From contig JAJOZX010000945.1 in NCBI GenBank assembly GCA_023014485.1, positions 62,001 through 126,000 of the forward strand: a stretch of DNA of 64,000 bases, in the 5' to 3' direction. The notes under the pieces were generated by a model. That model was given only the letters and a program-made list of their open reading frames with translations, did not search any database and was not told the DNA's origin. A program made the position numbers and the translations under genes. Within the stretch, counting starts at the first letter, position 1; the number at the start of each line of letters is the position of its first letter. The DNA comes from Bathynomus jamesi. Taxonomy: Eukaryota > Arthropoda > Malacostraca > Isopoda > Cirolanidae. Below are positions 31,150 through 42,770 of this stretch, piece after piece.

Positions 31150-32340
31150 AATATATATGTTAACCTCTCCGTCTATGGCCTGGGTTTTTTCGAAGTCGAC
31201 GGGGGTTCTGGTTAGGAGGCAGCAACGGATCTGTTACTTGCAGTAGTTTCTTCTATACTACTCTCCGAGTTCTTCTTTAGTGGCTCGGAGGATTCTGAGA
31301 GGCTTATTAAATTCTCTGAGGGTTCCTCCCGATTCTTCTTGTAACGTATTGGTAGATATTAATGACTAAGTTCTCTGAAGAGAGCACCTCGAAGGAGAAG
31401 ATAAAGACTGTTTCTTACTGTAATTTACTGCTAAAATGTTACAGGTAATGCTCAGCCACGTAGTTTGAATCAGAATCAACATGGAAGAATTTTGTGGGTT
31501 TATATACTCAAAAACTGCTAACATCATTATTATTAAATGTTGAAAAGGCTGCATTATTTTTGCACAATATTTTGAAAATAAAGTAAATCTTTTAATGTGG
31601 TAATGTTTAAACAGATAGACAGGATATAGGAAGAGGAAGCCATATTTCTATCTTAAATCGCTTATTTGCAGATCTGATGTTTTCCATGATCCGCCGAGTT
31701 AATTCGAAGTGGAAATGGAACTATGCATCTTTATACTAAGATATGCATATCAGCAAAAATTAAAGGTTTAAGTTTTGCAATTAAATGCTTAGGCAAGACA
31801 TGACTTCATCTTTTATAACGAAGAGAGAACGTATACAAAACTTGAACATTTCAAAAGTTACTCAGGATTCATTAAGCTAAATCTAAAAATGATTAAGAAA
31901 TTTTAAAAAAGAACAAATCATCAATTATTTGGCAAAGTAGAAAGCAAATCAAAAATTTATCCCAACGGAAAAATAATAATAATAAAAAATAATAATATCG
32001 CCGAGTATACATTCCTAAATGGCGACATAATGTCGGGTCGTACATTGAGTACAATCCCAAGTACATCACTGAGTACGTTGTAATTTTGGTTTATTACAAT
32101 TATGATTATAATTACCAATTAATTCACATTCACTTATTATCGTCAATTACAGTTTCATTAAAGTACATTAATTACATCATATTAAATTATTACAGTTAAT
32201 TATAGTTTCATTAAAGTACATCAATTATATTATATTAAAATATTAGTTAATTACAATTAAACAGTTAACTATAGCTTTGTTTTGTTTTTACAGTGTTTCA
32301 TATTTATAGGCAATTAAGATGTTAGGAATATAACACAAAG
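31150..32340. other. No gene seen; short tandem repeat
   Basis: AT-rich sequence. A direct repeat built on AGTTTCATTAAAGTACAT lies at 32,150 and 32,204. Short frames show no recognisable features. Confidence 0.5.
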
Positions 32341-32344
32341 TACA

Positions 32345-32357
32345 TGGGCACACACAG

Positions 32358-32401
<44 letters not shown>

Positions 32402-33540
32402 GTTTTATAAGTTAGAGGCAAGCGAGAGGAGATTTTTATCTCAGAAGCGCTCGCTTTTGCTGTGGTTAGCGGAATTTGACCACTTGCATAAGCATTTATG
32501 AATATCTTGCGAGAAGTGAAATAATTAAGAAAAAAAGTAAAAAGAATACATGTGGACGTATTTACATGTACGTAACTATGTACGTAATCATGATCATCAG
32601 GGGACATGTACGAATGCATAAACTATTGTACACATATTGGTAGTTACACAATAGGTTGACAATGGTAGACAATAGGTAGCTGAATGAATAATTAATAAAA
32701 TTAACAAAAGACAAAGGTCAAGAAAGGACATGGATGTATGAATGAACAACATATACATAATGACGTATAGAGTGTAAAGGTTTTTATTATTATGTTAAAG
32801 AATTTACCATACATTGAATAGTAGAGATATGATGAAGGGAAATTAATGACGGGAAATGTGAAGGGAATTAAGCTACTTTATGACGTCATAGTTATTCAAA
32901 TTATGCCATACGTCAATCAATAATTAATACGCCATAGTACAGTACAAGTCATTATTGGGAGAATTTAGAAGAGATGAATTAGAGCAATACAGTAAGGAAA
33001 AGTTTATAGCCATTGCACAAAGAGTGAGTGAAACTATTAATTAAATAAATATACTTTTACGAGTATACAGTAAATATTAAGGAATTGGTACATTTGGGAA
33101 GAATTCAATAAATGAATAAAGAAGCACAAACAAGGGTTCAAATCATACCACATTCAATGTGCATGCATAATCTAGTAAAATTTAGGGATGTGGGTTAGAT
33201 AGAAGACATCAATAATTAATTATAATAAATTCTATAATAAAGGAAAAATGGAGATATGGTAATATTGTGATGGAAATGTTAAGCGATCTAAACCATCAAT
33301 TGTCTTCTTTGTACTTTAAGAGAATGAAAGTAAGGGACATTCGTTTCTCACAACGAACCTTCGATGAGACAAACATGGATTCGACTTAACCATAGAAATG
33401 GTAGATAGCATGGTTGTGAAACTGCAAAAATAGAATGCAACAAATAAAATTTTTATCCAAAGTCGCGTTATGCGATTTTGGTTCTTACGTAAAAATGAAT
33501 ATTGATTATATATAGGAATTATTCATTGTTCATTTTTACA
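32345..33540. other. No gene seen
   Basis: A TA tract lies at 32,359-32,399, then mixed AT-rich sequence without a supported feature. Confidence 0.5.
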
Positions 33541-34830
33541 GGGCTCTCCCCTCTAGAATGTTATTAATCTAGATCTATCGTTCATCTCGACTGACGGCCT
33601 CCTGGACTTCACCTGGCAGGTGCTTCGGGATGACCACGGGAGTGACCACTTCCCTGTTAGCCTCACACTAAATCGGCACGACCAAACCGTTCGGGTACCG
33701 GAGAAGTGGATAACGGCCGGCCAGAGCTAATTGGCCACTTTTCCGGAACAACACTTCCACACGTTGTACGACGGCCCACTTTCCATCCTCTGATGAATGC
33801 ATTGCATACTTTGAGGCGACAGTTGTCGCGGCAGCAAGCACCAGCATTCCACGATCTTCTGCCTACCCCGTAGCCCGACGTATACCCTGGTGGAACTCAG
33901 AGTGTGCGGAGGCTACTCGAGCCAAGAAGAGGGCTACCCGACGATTTTATCGTACGCGAACCCCTGCCCATCGCATGGAGATGCAGCGGGCCAGGGCCGT
34001 TGCTCGCCGTGCGACGAAGACAGCGCGCCAACTTCCTGGCGTACCTTTGTATCAGGTATCACCCCCTCCACACCATCGGCTACCATCTGGAAGAAGGTGC
34101 GGAGTGTCGAGAGACATGCTCCTTCCCGACCCCCAGTCCTCCGAACTAATGACGGGCTTCTCTATGACCCTAGGTCGGTGGCGAATCTTCTTGCAGCTAC
34201 CTTCGCTGCCGTCTCCTCCACAGACAGCCCCCACGCGCTGGGCCCTAACAAGAGCTGTTCACCATCCCTCGACAACTCTTACAATCGGCTGTTCACCATG
34301 CGAGAGCTACAGGCGGCACTGGCCTCTAGACGGTCTCCTTCCCCCGGCCTGGACGGTATCCCCTACAGTATGATCCAACACATATATCCTATTATGCAAC
34401 TGTTCCTACGCGACCTCTACAACCGTATATGGATTGAGGGCACTGTCCCCTCTCGCCTCTCGGTGGAAAGAGGCCCACGTAATACCAATCCCAAATCTTT
34501 GAGAAAATGATTGCCGCTCGACTTTCCTTTCTCCTTGAAAGCAATGACTCCCTCCCGGCTACCCAGTCTGGCTTCAGACAGTTTCGCTCCACTACAGACC
34601 CCTCCTGCTCCTCAGCCGAGATATTCAGAACGCCTTCAACAGGGGACAGTTTGTCCTGTCCACTTTCTTCGACATCCAGAAGGCCTACACCACCCATCGA
34701 CGTGTAATCCTTAGTGAACTCCAAAACTTGGGTTTCGTCGGAGCCCTGCCGACCTTCATCAGGGGCTTCCTCTCCTCCCAGACCTTTCAAGTACGGGTAG
34801 GCTAGGTCCTCTCTGACACCTTTAATTAAA
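33540..34830 (+). pseudogene. Jockey/I-type LINE ORF2 fragment
   Basis: Reading across frames: FISTDGLLDFTWQVL with HGSDHFPVSL (end of the endonuclease, near 33,590-33,670), then a linker rich in RRATRRF-like residues, RPPVLRTNDGLLYDPRSVAN (34,130) and MRELQAALASRRSPSPGLDG (34,300), the start of the reverse-transcriptase domain. FEKMIAARLSFLLE and LPATQSGFRQFRSTTD follow (34,500-34,600), then FFDIQKAY (first palm Asp, near 34,670) and FIRGFLSSQTFQVRVG (34,760). The fragment stops before YADD. Several frameshifts and stops. GC content is clearly higher than in the neighbourhood. Confidence 0.8.
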
Positions 34831-34839
34831 TGGGTATGA

Positions 34840-35286
34840 CATCAGATATATAATTATACTATAAGGACATTAACTTAAATGAAGGGTTAAAGTGACTAAA
34901 TGAAATGGACAAAAAATAAATGACAAAAAATAAATGATATATATATATAACTATAGGCAGGAAAGCTTATTGCTGAAGTTAGGAATCCTGTGGATGCCGA
35001 GATGTATCCAACAGCCTCCAATGTATTTCTCTTAGTGATTTATTAACAAAACGTTCTTTTATATATTCGCCGATGTGGTATCGGAGAGTACCAGCATTCA
35101 GGAAGAACCAGGAGGTAATGTATCTCTAACAGAAGTGAGGTTAGAGACGACTTGTCATACAAATCACATCGCTTTTTAGGGAAAGAACGTATGAACACAT
35201 TCTGATCGTTTAGAAAGGGTCAATGTGGGTGTAGAATTTTAATTTTATAAGGAGTAATCATAATCAAGAAGAGTATCTTCTTGACA

Positions 35287-35343
<57 letters not shown>
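34840..35343. other. No gene seen; (TA)n at 35,288-35,342
   Basis: AT-rich sequence without a supported coding frame, ending in a 55-base TA tract. Confidence 0.5.
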
Positions 35344-35346
<3 letters not shown>

Positions 35347-35790
35347 CTACGATGTCATATACATGAATTTCAATAACGTTTTCGACAAATGCGATCATTT
35401 TATAATAGCATGTAAAGTGAAACATATGGGAATGATAGGCAAAACGGTAAATTAGGTCTTCAACTTCCTCAGAGGGCGCCTACGGGGTCTCAAAATTCAA
35501 GGTATATCATCATCGGAATCAGAAGTACGTAGTTAAGTATCCCTATGTACAGTACTGGTACCACTCCTGTTCATTATCATGCTAAGAGAGATACACATTG
35601 TAGTAATCAGCAACAGTATAGTACCGTCGTATGCAGAGGGTCACAAGTGAAATATACAATGAAGACAACCACAACATGACATTTAACATCGCGAAATTTC
35701 ACTTCTTGAGATATGATAGAAATGAGGAACTTTGTCAACATTCATCAACTAAAGCTTTGAAAGCTCTGTTTTAACCACCGAGTATAGCAA
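35344..35790 (+). pseudogene. Degraded LINE reverse transcriptase
   Basis: Read in one frame with several stops: MNFNNVFDKCDHFIIACKVK, FLRGRLRGLKIQG, and CTVLVPLLFIIMLREIHIVV near 35,548-35,600. The pattern matches 'DFSKAFDKVDH...NFL..R...V...G' and 'PQGTVLGPLLF' of non-LTR reverse transcriptases, in which the QG is lost here. SYAEGHK, where family members have ADD, follows. Too decayed to assign a clade. Confidence 0.6.
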
Positions 35791-36234
35791 TTTAGCCTGA
35801 AGTGATATGATAATAAATAATTAATAGCTGTTTAGATTGTTTTAAGAAAATGTTGGATGTGTTCATGAATGAGAGTTTATAAATTGCTTAATCGTGCCGA
35901 ATTATGTAATTTATACGTTTCTGGTGGTAATTTTTGGTAGGTTGGGTAGTTTTCATGTGAAAGGTGTCACAAGTTAATAAGTGTGACCTTGTATTTATTT
36001 CATTGAGTGAATGATGTATTATAACCAGACAACGTCACAGTAGCTTCAACGTTGGAGCAAATATCTGTATAAAAACTGTGTGCTTTGTGTAGAGTTAAAT
36101 CATGTAAAATCTTACATATGGCTTTCCCCGTCCAACTATTTCCAAAAGTGCTGTACATAAACGCAAAATTGAGATGAATAAACTTGTAAAAATTTTATTA
36201 TTAGAAATTTATTTCAGCAAATATGAGAACATTA

Positions 36235-36335
36235 ACGGCTGAATAATTGATTTAGAACATAGTAGCGTGCATGATTGTAAAAGTATATATAATATATATA
36301 TATATATAGTTTTACAATCATGCATGCTACTACCT
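36235..36335. repeat. Short palindrome around a TA tract
   Basis: About 45-base arms (TAGTAGCATGCATGATTGTA in minus sense) flank a TATATAAT centre at about 36,290. The rest of 35,800-36,830 shows no supported gene. Confidence 0.75.
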
Positions 36336-36821
36336 TCATAAGATATGGAATTCATGATATAAAGAAGTCTGACTGTAGCTCTACTTACATCCGACATTAT
36401 TGTATTATTTCCTGTTAACTCCATTTCTATCCTTAGTATTTGAGCTGTCAAATGTAATCTAGTGTCAGTTCGTTATTAATGTTTGTCACATGAACTATGG
36501 TCTTGCCCCAATGTACAAATGCACATATTCAACAGATCATAACATTGTTCAACAAAATTCTTCTCCATTTGTTAAATGTGGGTGATTCTTATGTTCTTTT
36601 TTACGCTGAATACAAAATGAAAACACGTTTTTCTATTACCCACAAATTTTGAAGGAAATGCAAATTAAAACCCTTTGAGGTCGAGATGTCATTCCACAGT
36701 TTGCTTCATAATACGAGATTTATTGTTAGTCATTTACTTTGTATAAAATCTTTATATTATGCATATTTTATATTTACATGTTTTTATATAATATCCATAT
36801 AATTATTTAAGTATACATCTT

Positions 36822-36839
<18 letters not shown>

Positions 36840-36884
<45 letters not shown>

Positions 36885-37592
36885 GAATGAACTCAGAATG
36901 GCCCCTGAGTTTTTTATGATACACACAGACCGTGCATGGAACAAGGAACTCTTCTGGGATAATTAAATCCACTATAGTCCGAATAAGTAATGGTAAATGA
37001 CAAATACCATAGTTTTTCTTTTTCATGATGCTAGCCCGACGTGGGCAACGGGTCACTCGCAAAGAGGTCCCATAAATATAGCGTCCCTCACCAGCTATCT
37101 GCAAAGCAGACAGGATCCAGCTTTGGGACATGGATCTAGGGTTTAAAGCAGCCTCAGGGGGCCATTCTGAGTTCATTCCCATCTTGAAACGGACATTTTA
37201 TGTGCCTTGAAAAGTGGACACTCAATTCTGCCAGTTGAGGTTTAAGTTTTGGTTTTTGGCTAAAAATATAATAGTTACCCCTTTTTCTTTGATGTATTCA
37301 ATCTGACGTGAAGGCAGCGAGTCTTTTGCTTATATTGAGGTTCTAAATGTAGCAGGGCTAGGCTGCTTTAAACCCCAGATCCATGTCCAAAAGCTGGATC
37401 CCGTCTGCTTTGCAGATAGCTGGTGAGGGAAGCTATATTTATGAGACCTCTTTGCGAGTGACCCTTTGCCCACGTCGGGCTAGCATCATGAAAAAGAAAA
37501 ACTATGGTATTTGTCATTTACCATTACTTATTCGGACTATAGTGGATTTAATTATCCCAGAAGAGTTCCTTGTTCCATGCACGGTCTTGTGT

Positions 37593-37610
<18 letters not shown>
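36840..37610. repeat. Inverted pair of the GTGCCTTGAAAAGTGG dispersed repeat
   Basis: 36,890-37,180 (minus sense) and 37,195-37,600 (plus sense) carry the same blocks, including TAGCCCGACGTGGGCAACGG, AAATACCATAGTTTTTC and CCGTGCATGGAACAAGGAAC. They are copies of the repeat at 25,975-26,370 and turn around near 37,190. The right end runs into TA and GA tracts. Confidence 0.8.
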
Positions 37611-37670
<60 letters not shown>

Positions 37671-37780
37671 TGGGGGGTGCGACAAGCTTAACCTTCGTGA
37701 AATGAGGAATCATCGAACGGAACACTAAAAAGTTTGAAAGTTATATATATTATATATATATATATAATATATATATATAT

Positions 37781-37830
<50 letters not shown>
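37597..37830. repeat. (TA)n(GA)n, (TA)n and (GT)n microsatellites
   Basis: TA at 37,597-37,634, GA at 37,635-37,668, broken TA at 37,743-37,795 and GT at 37,798-37,828. Confidence 0.95.
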
Positions 37831-37834
<4 letters not shown>

Positions 37835-38325
37835 AGTAGGCTTAAGGCGCGGGTCCCCAACTCAAAATTTGCACATTACATTATTTTCATCACTAGTTGA
37901 CAACTAGCTAACTAATTTTTAGGTAATACAGATAGGAAATGAGTAATAGAAAAGCATTGTGGTATTAATCAAATTGATAAACTCGTATATTGTACTACAT
38001 TTATATATGCGGGGCCCTCATATCTGTTAGTATGTAGATGTTAGAAAGCTTTCGATGTAAAATAGTTTGGCGTGACTCCTGCTTCAGGGGAAAGCTTAAG
38101 TGATTTAGGACTGCATTGAAAGAGACATGTGTGTAGAAGTGAAGATAAGTTTTAAACTACTGTTACCCCTGCTACTACTACTACTACTAATAATAATAAC
38201 AATAACAATAATAATAATAACAGTTTCCTCCTACGCCCAACTTCTAGCTTGCAACAGATAAATGGTGTACATTCTGTTGAAGAATGGGTAAAAAATCAAA
38301 CAGACATAAGTAAGAACTGTATATA
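37835..38325. other. No gene seen
   Basis: AT-rich sequence with short CTA, AATAAT and AACAAT runs at 38,170-38,222. Confidence 0.5.
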
Positions 38326-39925
38326 CAGGGTGTCCCAAAAAACACTATATACTCTTTATAGCATCATATATTTTATAATTTAAAAAAAAAACCAAGCAAT
38401 ATATTGTTATAGCAATTGCCAATGAAAGGTAAATTAGTAATCTAAGTGATCAAAATGTTATAGCGAGTTGTTTGCATATAAAATTTAATTAACTACGCAA
38501 GTGCTCAAAATGTTCTCCGGCGGCATGAATGCACTTTTGAATGCGTCGGCCTTGTTTTATCAAAGGCCTTGTAATTGCGAAGCCTATGGACCGAACGTAG
38601 TCTAGTCACTCACTAGCTTGCTTCGGACTTAGCCTACGCACTCATTCCACGATACAAACTCTACAGCATTCAACTTTATTCAGTTCACCAAAAGAACCCA
38701 TGTTGCGTAAACGTTTGACACTGGAGCAACGAAAAAGTGTTCTGAAATGGTATTGGAAATTTGAGAATGTGTCCGAAGTCCAGCGGCAATGGATCCTGGA
38801 ATTTGATACAAAGCCACCGACACGTCTCGCCACTACAAGCATCCGTGACAAGTTTGAGGCAGAGGGATCTGCTCAAGATATGCACAAGCGAAGATCTGGA
38901 CGACGCAAATCAAGTGCGAGTGATGAAAACTCCGTTTTAGTGTTGCAAAAATTTAATCGATCACCACAGAAATCAGTTAGGCAATGCGCCCGTGAGACCG
39001 GAATCAGCAAATCAGGTGTTCACCGGATTTTAAAGTCGGAAAAATGGAAAAGCTACATTCCAAGTCTGTTACACGGCATGACTGAAGATGACCCTGATCG
39101 CAGACTCGAATTTTGTGAATGGTTTCAGTCAATGGAAGCCGAAGACGTACAGTTTGCCAACAAAATCGTGTGGTCTGATGAAGCTACCTTCAAGCTGAAT
39201 GGCACAGTAAATCGACACAACTGCAGGTACTGGTCACTTGATAATCCACACGTTTATGTGGATAAACATGTTAATTTACCAGGATTAGCAGCATGGTGTG
39301 GTTTATCATCCAGGGGTTTGGTTGGACCATTTTTCTTTAATGGGACAGTTACCGGTGCCGCATATCTCGACATGCTGCGGACAGAAATTATACCTGCAGT
39401 TCGGAAGTTGTTTGGAAACGACGACTTTTACTTTCAACAAGATGGAGCCCCCCCTCATTATCATTGTGATGTCAGAAGGTACCTCGATGAAACGTTGCCT
39501 AACCGTTGGATAGGACGAAGAGGAAGCGTTGAGTATCCTCCACGTTCACCGGACTTGACTACACTTGATTTTACTTGTGGGGCTACCTGAAGGATGCAGT
39601 TTATGGTACAAGACCTGCAACACTCGAACACCTTAAGGATGCAATTAGGGAAAAGTGCGGGACCATCACAGCATCCACATTAGTCCATGTCTGCGAATCA
39701 GTTAGTCGACGCATTCAAAAGTGCATTCATGCCGCCGGAGAACATTTTGAGCACTTGGCGTAGTTAATTAAATTTTATATGCAAACAACTCGCTATAACA
39801 TTTTGATCACTTAGATTACTAATTTACCTTTCATTGGCAATTGCTATAACAATATATTTTTTTTTTTTTTTTTAAATTATAAAATATATGATGCTATAAA
39901 GAGTATATAGTTTTTTTGGGACACC

Positions 39926-39928
<3 letters not shown>
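38326..39928 (+). mobile_element. DD41D mariner-type transposon with 222-base inverted ends
   Basis: Both ends start CAGGGTGTCCCAAAAAA with TA outside. The inverted repeat spans 38,326-38,548 and 39,707-39,928 and includes the last ~19 codons of the transposase, so the 3' end was copied onto the 5' side. The length is 1603 bases. Confidence 0.88.
38700..39763 (+). pseudogene. DD41D mariner transposase, one frameshift
   Basis: The first frame (38,700-39,590, 296 codons) begins [22 protein letters not shown] 1 is at about residues 10-60 and a second HTH has [20 protein letters not shown]. The catalytic region has [13 protein letters not shown] (first D), [15 protein letters not shown] (second D) and [12 protein letters not shown] (third D), with 41 residues between the last two. 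At about 39,570 one base appears lost, because [10 protein letters not shown] follows in the next frame (39,575-39,763), which ends IHAAGEHFEHLA. Apart from this frameshift, and TT in place of the usual TP after SPDL, all three catalytic D residues are present. A young copy. Confidence 0.85.
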
Positions 39929-39984
<56 letters not shown>

Positions 39985-39989
39985 TAATA

Positions 39990-40216
39990 CAGGGTGTTCT
40001 AAAATTACCTAGTAAACTTTTATATGAACGCAGTCTTAAGAAAAATTAAGGGATATTTAACAATTTTATTTCAAATACAACGACAATAAGAATAACAAAA
40101 GCAATTGTTATCTTAGATTTTCAAAGGTTCCTCCTACAACTTGCACACATTGTTCTTAACGTCTGACTACTGATTGACAGACATAAAACTTTACTCGGTA
40201 TTTTTAGAACACCCTG
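39990..40216. mobile_element. Small mariner-like MITE
   Basis: The left end is CAGGGTGTTCTAAAATTACC and the right end, inverted, CAGGGTGTTCTAAAAATACC, 227 bases apart, with TA-rich flanks. No coding capacity. Confidence 0.75.
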
Positions 40217-40479
40217 CATATATACTCGTATATATAATTGTGGTCAAGTGTTTGCAGTTAAAGGAATGTACGTCGTGAATAACGAAGTTAACCGACGTTA
40301 AGTTTGTTCAGTGACTGGATGGGGAGACCATTTTCTGCGTTCACTTAATGTATTAATATACTGATCCATGGTTTGGATAAAACGTAAAGATGTAGGTCCC
40401 CTTTGTCACATGGACCTTGCCATTGCGAAGGAGGTTAGACAACACTAATCATTATTATTGAAATTAAATAAAGTTTTAA

Positions 40480-40965
40480 GGAATTACATTTTTATTGTGG
40501 GTTTAATAATAATTAGTGAGACCTCCGTTGGCATCAATGATTGCTTTCATCCTGTTCCGCTTGGGCATGATAAGAATCTGGCACAATTCCAGTGCCACTC
40601 GGACAGCCAAACCTGGTTTTTGTTTATAGCGAAACAGGACTTTCGAAGGATCCCAGTTGCTTTTCAGGTACTTTTACACCCAGAAGTTTCCATAGTTTAT
40701 AATCGGATTGAGTTCAGAAACAATTACTAGGCCATTCCAGAGTTGAAATGTGGATTTGCATAAACCATTATGGCACAATTTTATCTATGTGGCAATGTGT
40801 ACTGCTATGCTGAAACGACGAATATCCACCTTCCTACATTGTTCTCAGAGCATCTTGTTCGAGGATGTTTAAGTAGACAAAGAATTCACGGTTGTTAGCA
40901 TAACCAGTGTTCCTATGCCATGAGCGCAAAACCATCCCTTAACCATGACCTTTGTGGGCGATTCA
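40480..40965 (-). pseudogene. Degraded Tc1-like transposase
   Basis: On the minus strand KVMVKGWFCAHGIGTLVML near 40,960-40,905 resembles the 'SVMVWGCFSAHGVGTL' block. HFNSGMA near 40,745 resembles the sequence just before the DLNPIE motif, and the end KRNRMKAIIDANG (40,565-40,525) resembles the C-terminal 'MPNRMKAVIDA.G'. Multiple stops and a large internal loss. No terminal repeats recognised. Confidence 0.5.
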
Positions 40966-41009
40966 TTGTAATTATACAAAAATAGATAAATATCAGACAA
41001 TCTTCGGAG

Positions 41010-41157
41010 CAAGTGTAGTTTACGTCCCCCTAACGCAAATGGGGACACAAACTACACTAGGTCAAAGTTGGGGAACGTAGACTACACTCGGACCTTTAGG
41101 AGATATTTTTTTAAATGAATCGATCAAATAAAACGTTAAAACTAACGAAAATATTAC
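41010..41157. repeat. Minisatellite and core motif, copy 2
   Basis: It has the same order as 13,668-13,830: GCAAGTGTAGTTTACGTCCC, then variants of the unit, then AATCGATCAAATAAAACG and GTTAAAACTAACGAAAATA. Interrupted at 41,157 by the element below and resumed at 41,671. Confidence 0.8.
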
Positions 41158-41662
41158 GGCGCACCTAAAGCAAAAGCACCCCCTGTGTAATTTCATTTAT
41201 GGTCAGATTTTTATGAAATTTTCAATATAGAGGTTTTCAAGGCGGACATCGGAATAACGCACACCAATTTTGAAAAAAAAATTGAAATTTTTTAAGAAAA
41301 TGTTTTCTGAAAAAAAAAAACCCGGCCATACAGTTGACCTAACCAGGCCTTCAATGTTATTCCGATGTCCGCCATTGAAGGCCCGGTTAGGTCAACTGTA
41401 TGCACGGTTAGGTCAACTGTATGCCCTTGACAACTGATTAGGTTAAGTTGTGTTATTTTCGTTAGTTTTAACGAAAATAACACGACTTAACCTAACCAGT
41501 AGTCAAGGGCATAGAGGTGACCTAACCGTGCCATCAATGGCGGACATCGGAATAACATTGAAGGCCCGGTTAGTATTTGAAAACCTCTCTATTGAAAATT
41601 TCACAAAAATCTGACAATAAATAAAGAAATTACACAGGGGGTGCTTTTGCTTTAGGTGCGCC
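41158..41662. mobile_element. hAT-like MITE with 8-bp target duplication
   Basis: Inverted ends of about 83 bases start GGCGCACCTAAAGCAAAAGC. Both sides are flanked by AATATTAC (41,150-41,157 and 41,663-41,670), a perfect 8-bp duplication as made by hAT transposases. The centre (about 41,400-41,530) is itself a palindrome of the core motif (GTTATTTTCGTTAGTTTTAA). No coding capacity. Confidence 0.85.
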
Positions 41663-41756
41663 AATATTACGACTTAACCTAACCAATCGTCAATTTATAT
41701 ATATACAGTATATATATGTTAATATTGTAATATAGGTCGCCTTGCTGTAGAAATCG

Positions 41757-42379
41757 TTACGATGGATAATCCGAGCTAGAATTCAAAACGTTATTAGTAC
41801 CGACATGAATAACATACGTTGTGTCCTCGGCGGTACCGTCTGTAAAATAGTCAACACTATTAGTTATGTCCTCCACCCTTGCACCAGGGTAGCAGTAACA
41901 GCGCCTACGACGAGGGTTTCTCCCACAGAATTCCTCGAGCTGCCCTCGAACAATGGAATCGCCAACGAGTCGTATTTCCGGTTCATCAGCATCTTCGAAA
42001 CCTAAAACAGAAAACTTATTGTTTGTTATTACTGCTAGACAAGTCTTAGGTTTTCTCAGTGGTGCTCCATTACGCACTCGAACGAAGGGTTGGGAACTAG
42101 GGGAAGAGAGAGGGCTATTAGTACTATTTATATTATTAGTAGAAACTGAGGCAGGAGGGGTCGTAACTGGAGTCTCAAGGGATTCTAATTTTGCCGTCAG
42201 GAGCATCACGCTTTCTTCAAGCCTCACTCTGGCCTCCCTCTGACGTTCTAACTCGTTCATCAGGACTTCCATGCTTGACCACCACTGCAAACTAACTGTT
42301 CATTATTATTAGCCATTGTAAACGCGTAAGCGGCAAATTTCCCTTCACAGCGACTGCAAGTACTTGACGGGGGTGCCAT
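41757..42379 (-). pseudogene. LINE ORF1-like protein with SGNH-esterase-like domain
   Basis: It starts at 42,379 (MAPPSSTCSRCEGKFAAYAF, with a CxxC zinc-like pair and a further C in QLVCSGG). After a frame change near 42,290, a coiled coil follows (MEVLMNELERQREARVRLEE) and then a serine- and proline-rich linker. The C-terminal part has IRLVGDSIVRGQLEEFCGRN, RRRCYCYPGARVEDI and TYVIHVGTNNVLNS. GDSI with a later GTNNV is the block I and block III pattern of SGNH hydrolases found in CR1-type LINE ORF1 proteins. It ends at a stop near 41,757, so the last block with the catalytic His is missing. Confidence 0.65.
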
Positions 42380-42770
42380 GCTTTTAATTAGTTAGAAAAA
42401 AAACCCTGAGCGTTTGGAAATTAATAAATTACAACGTAGGTCTACCGCGTGCTTATTGTGCCGTCACCTACCCAAACCCATCGCAAAAATGTTCTTGAAA
42501 TGCAGAAACAGGTTCTTGTAACAAAAATTTATACTAAATGAATATATAATTAAGCTACCGACGAAAGATCTGTAAAAGAAAGAGTATTAATAATACTTAT
42601 CTGTCCGCGATTCGACCAACTTTTTTCCTTTTTCACAACAGAGTGTGACCACACTCTACCTGATCTCCCGAAGGAAGGGAAAATGAACCTTATGACGCCT
42701 CGTTTTCTGATAGATTTAAAAAACAAACGAGGCAAGCCACGTGCACTAGCCTTCGTTTAATCAAATAATA
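42380..42770. other. No gene seen
   Basis: Possible 5' leader of the LINE ORF1 on the minus strand. The 61-codon minus frame at 42,550-42,735 shows nothing recognisable. Confidence 0.4.
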
